NCBI GenBank assembly: GCA_002329245.1
Contig: DCTG01000004.1
Location: 2,337-8,096 of the forward strand
Length of the DNA stretch: 5,760 nt
Reading direction: 5' to 3'
Origin: Clostridiales bacterium UBA1446
GTDB lineage: Bacteria; Bacillota; Clostridia; Oscillospirales; Oscillospiraceae
Every line of letters begins with the position of its first letter. The stretch's first letter is position 1. Made by a program: the position numbers and the translations under genes. Below are positions 5,254 through 5,760 of this stretch, piece after piece. The notes below the pieces were generated by a model. It did no database searches and was not told where the DNA came from. It saw nothing but the letters and a program-made list of their open reading frames with translations.

Positions 5254-5760
5254 ATGACGGATTATGATAAAAATAAAGATACTCAGAAGAATCAGATCCT
5301 TCATATTGTGAAAATTGCCGCTTTGTTTTTCTCCGCGGTTGCATATTTTCAATATCAGTCAAGCATTGGCAGAACAAATACGGTAGTTGAGAATGCCTGG
5401 CTTCTTGCGGTGACCCTGATCGTAGTATTGGCGGTTTACGTAATATGGTATGTGTTTCAGATAAAGAATAAAACGGAATTGTTTAAAGTGATTGTTGAAC
5501 CGATTATTTTTCTCGGCATTGCATTTGTGTGTGTTATGTTAACCGGCAACTATCAAAGCCATTATAAATATCTGTTTTTATTTCCAATCCTATCTTCCAG
5601 CATTGAGTGCAGCATGAAAGTTGCAACAATAATAGCGGCAATATCCTCTGCAATTGTTTTGTGGATAGATTTGTTATTCCCGCATGCAGGGGTAGTGATA
5701 AACACACATTTCGAGAGCGATCTCGTTTTAGTCTGTGCCTTTATGATTATTGCGTGGACC
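5254..5760 (+). CDS. Membrane sensor domain, probable sensor histidine kinase, N-terminal part
   Basis: The frame is open from ATG 5254 to the right edge: 169 residues with no stop. After a short polar N-terminus (MTDYDKNKDTQKNQ) there are about six hydrophobic segments (near 17-32, 47-67, 80-97, 105-118, 121-141 and 155-169). The pattern 'NYQSHYKYLFLFPILSSSIECSMKVATIIAAISSAIVL-IDLLFP' followed by 'ESDLVLVCAFMIIAW' recalls the membrane-embedded input domain of clostridial sensor histidine kinases. The kinase domain itself would lie outside the window, so a diguanylate cyclase or another output is possible. The Shine-Dalgarno is weak (GGGTG, 5240-5244). GTG 5242 and ATG 5221 are in frame, but the latter abuts the -10 box and precedes the expected transcript start. 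It is A+T-richer than its neighbours. It could sense the peptide made next door, but it is not recognisably AgrC. Confidence 0.65.
   Translation, partial: MTDYDKNKDTQKNQILHIVKIAALFFSAVAYFQYQSSIGRTNTVVENAWLLAVTLIVVLAVYVIWYVFQIKNKTELFKVIVEPIIFLGIAFVCVMLTGNYQSHYKYLFLFPILSSSIECSMKVATIIAAISSAIVLWIDLLFPHAGVVINTHFESDLVLVCAFMIIAWT

Noticed and set aside
5086..5352. Minus-strand 88-codon frame across the agr terminator and kinase start
   Set aside because: It reads through the terminator hairpin, the kinase promoter and the start of the kinase frame, with no domain and no ribosome site.
1..5760. CRISPR arrays, tRNA or rRNA genes, transposases or IS ends
   Set aside because: No regularly spaced repeats, no clover-leaf or rRNA-like segments, and no transposase motifs were seen on either strand.

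Overview
The window looks like a chromosomal segment from a low-G+C Gram-positive (Firmicutes, class Clostridia) lineage. This rests on an MtaB-type methylthiotransferase, a clostridial-style cysteine desulfurase, purine-rich Shine-Dalgarno sites and, above all, an AgrB/AgrD peptide quorum-sensing pair whose peptide has the clostridial 'QPKEPKSLR' tail. I cannot name the genus. By eye, the left half (to about 2900) is clearly G+C-rich, the agr region is intermediate, and the sequence after about 5170 is A+T-rich.

Layout. (1) Positions 1-652, minus strand: the first 217 codons of mtaB (tRNA t6A37 methylthiotransferase), running off the left edge. (2) 653-901: a divergent intergenic region with one promoter-like sequence per strand, placed so that the two leaders would overlap antisense. 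(3) 902-2897, plus strand: a cysteine desulfurase followed after 19 bases by an MBL-fold hydrolase of the MJ0301/COG1237 type, probably one housekeeping operon, with a weak terminator-like hairpin after it. (4) 2898-3253: a 356-base gap with overlapping palindromes and a good sigma-A promoter (TTGTCA, 17 bases, TATAAT). (5) 3254-5122: a tight four-gene operon of a DUF5317 membrane protein, a 172-residue membrane protein of uncertain family, AgrB, and a 45-residue AgrD propeptide that starts at TTG and overlaps agrB by four bases. It ends at a perfect 16-bp terminator hairpin. (6) 5192 to the right edge: a separate promoter and the membrane-embedded N-terminal part of what is probably a sensor histidine kinase, cut by the window end.

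How it works together. AgrB should cut and cyclise AgrD in the membrane to release a thiolactone signal. Alignment of the AgrD tail with S. aureus AgrD predicts a five-residue ring, Cys-Ile-Tyr-Trp-Met. No AgrC/AgrA pair is linked within the window. The receptor is therefore unknown. The two membrane proteins upstream of agrB and the kinase downstream are the local candidates for export, accessory or sensing roles. This operon is the most interesting part of the window.
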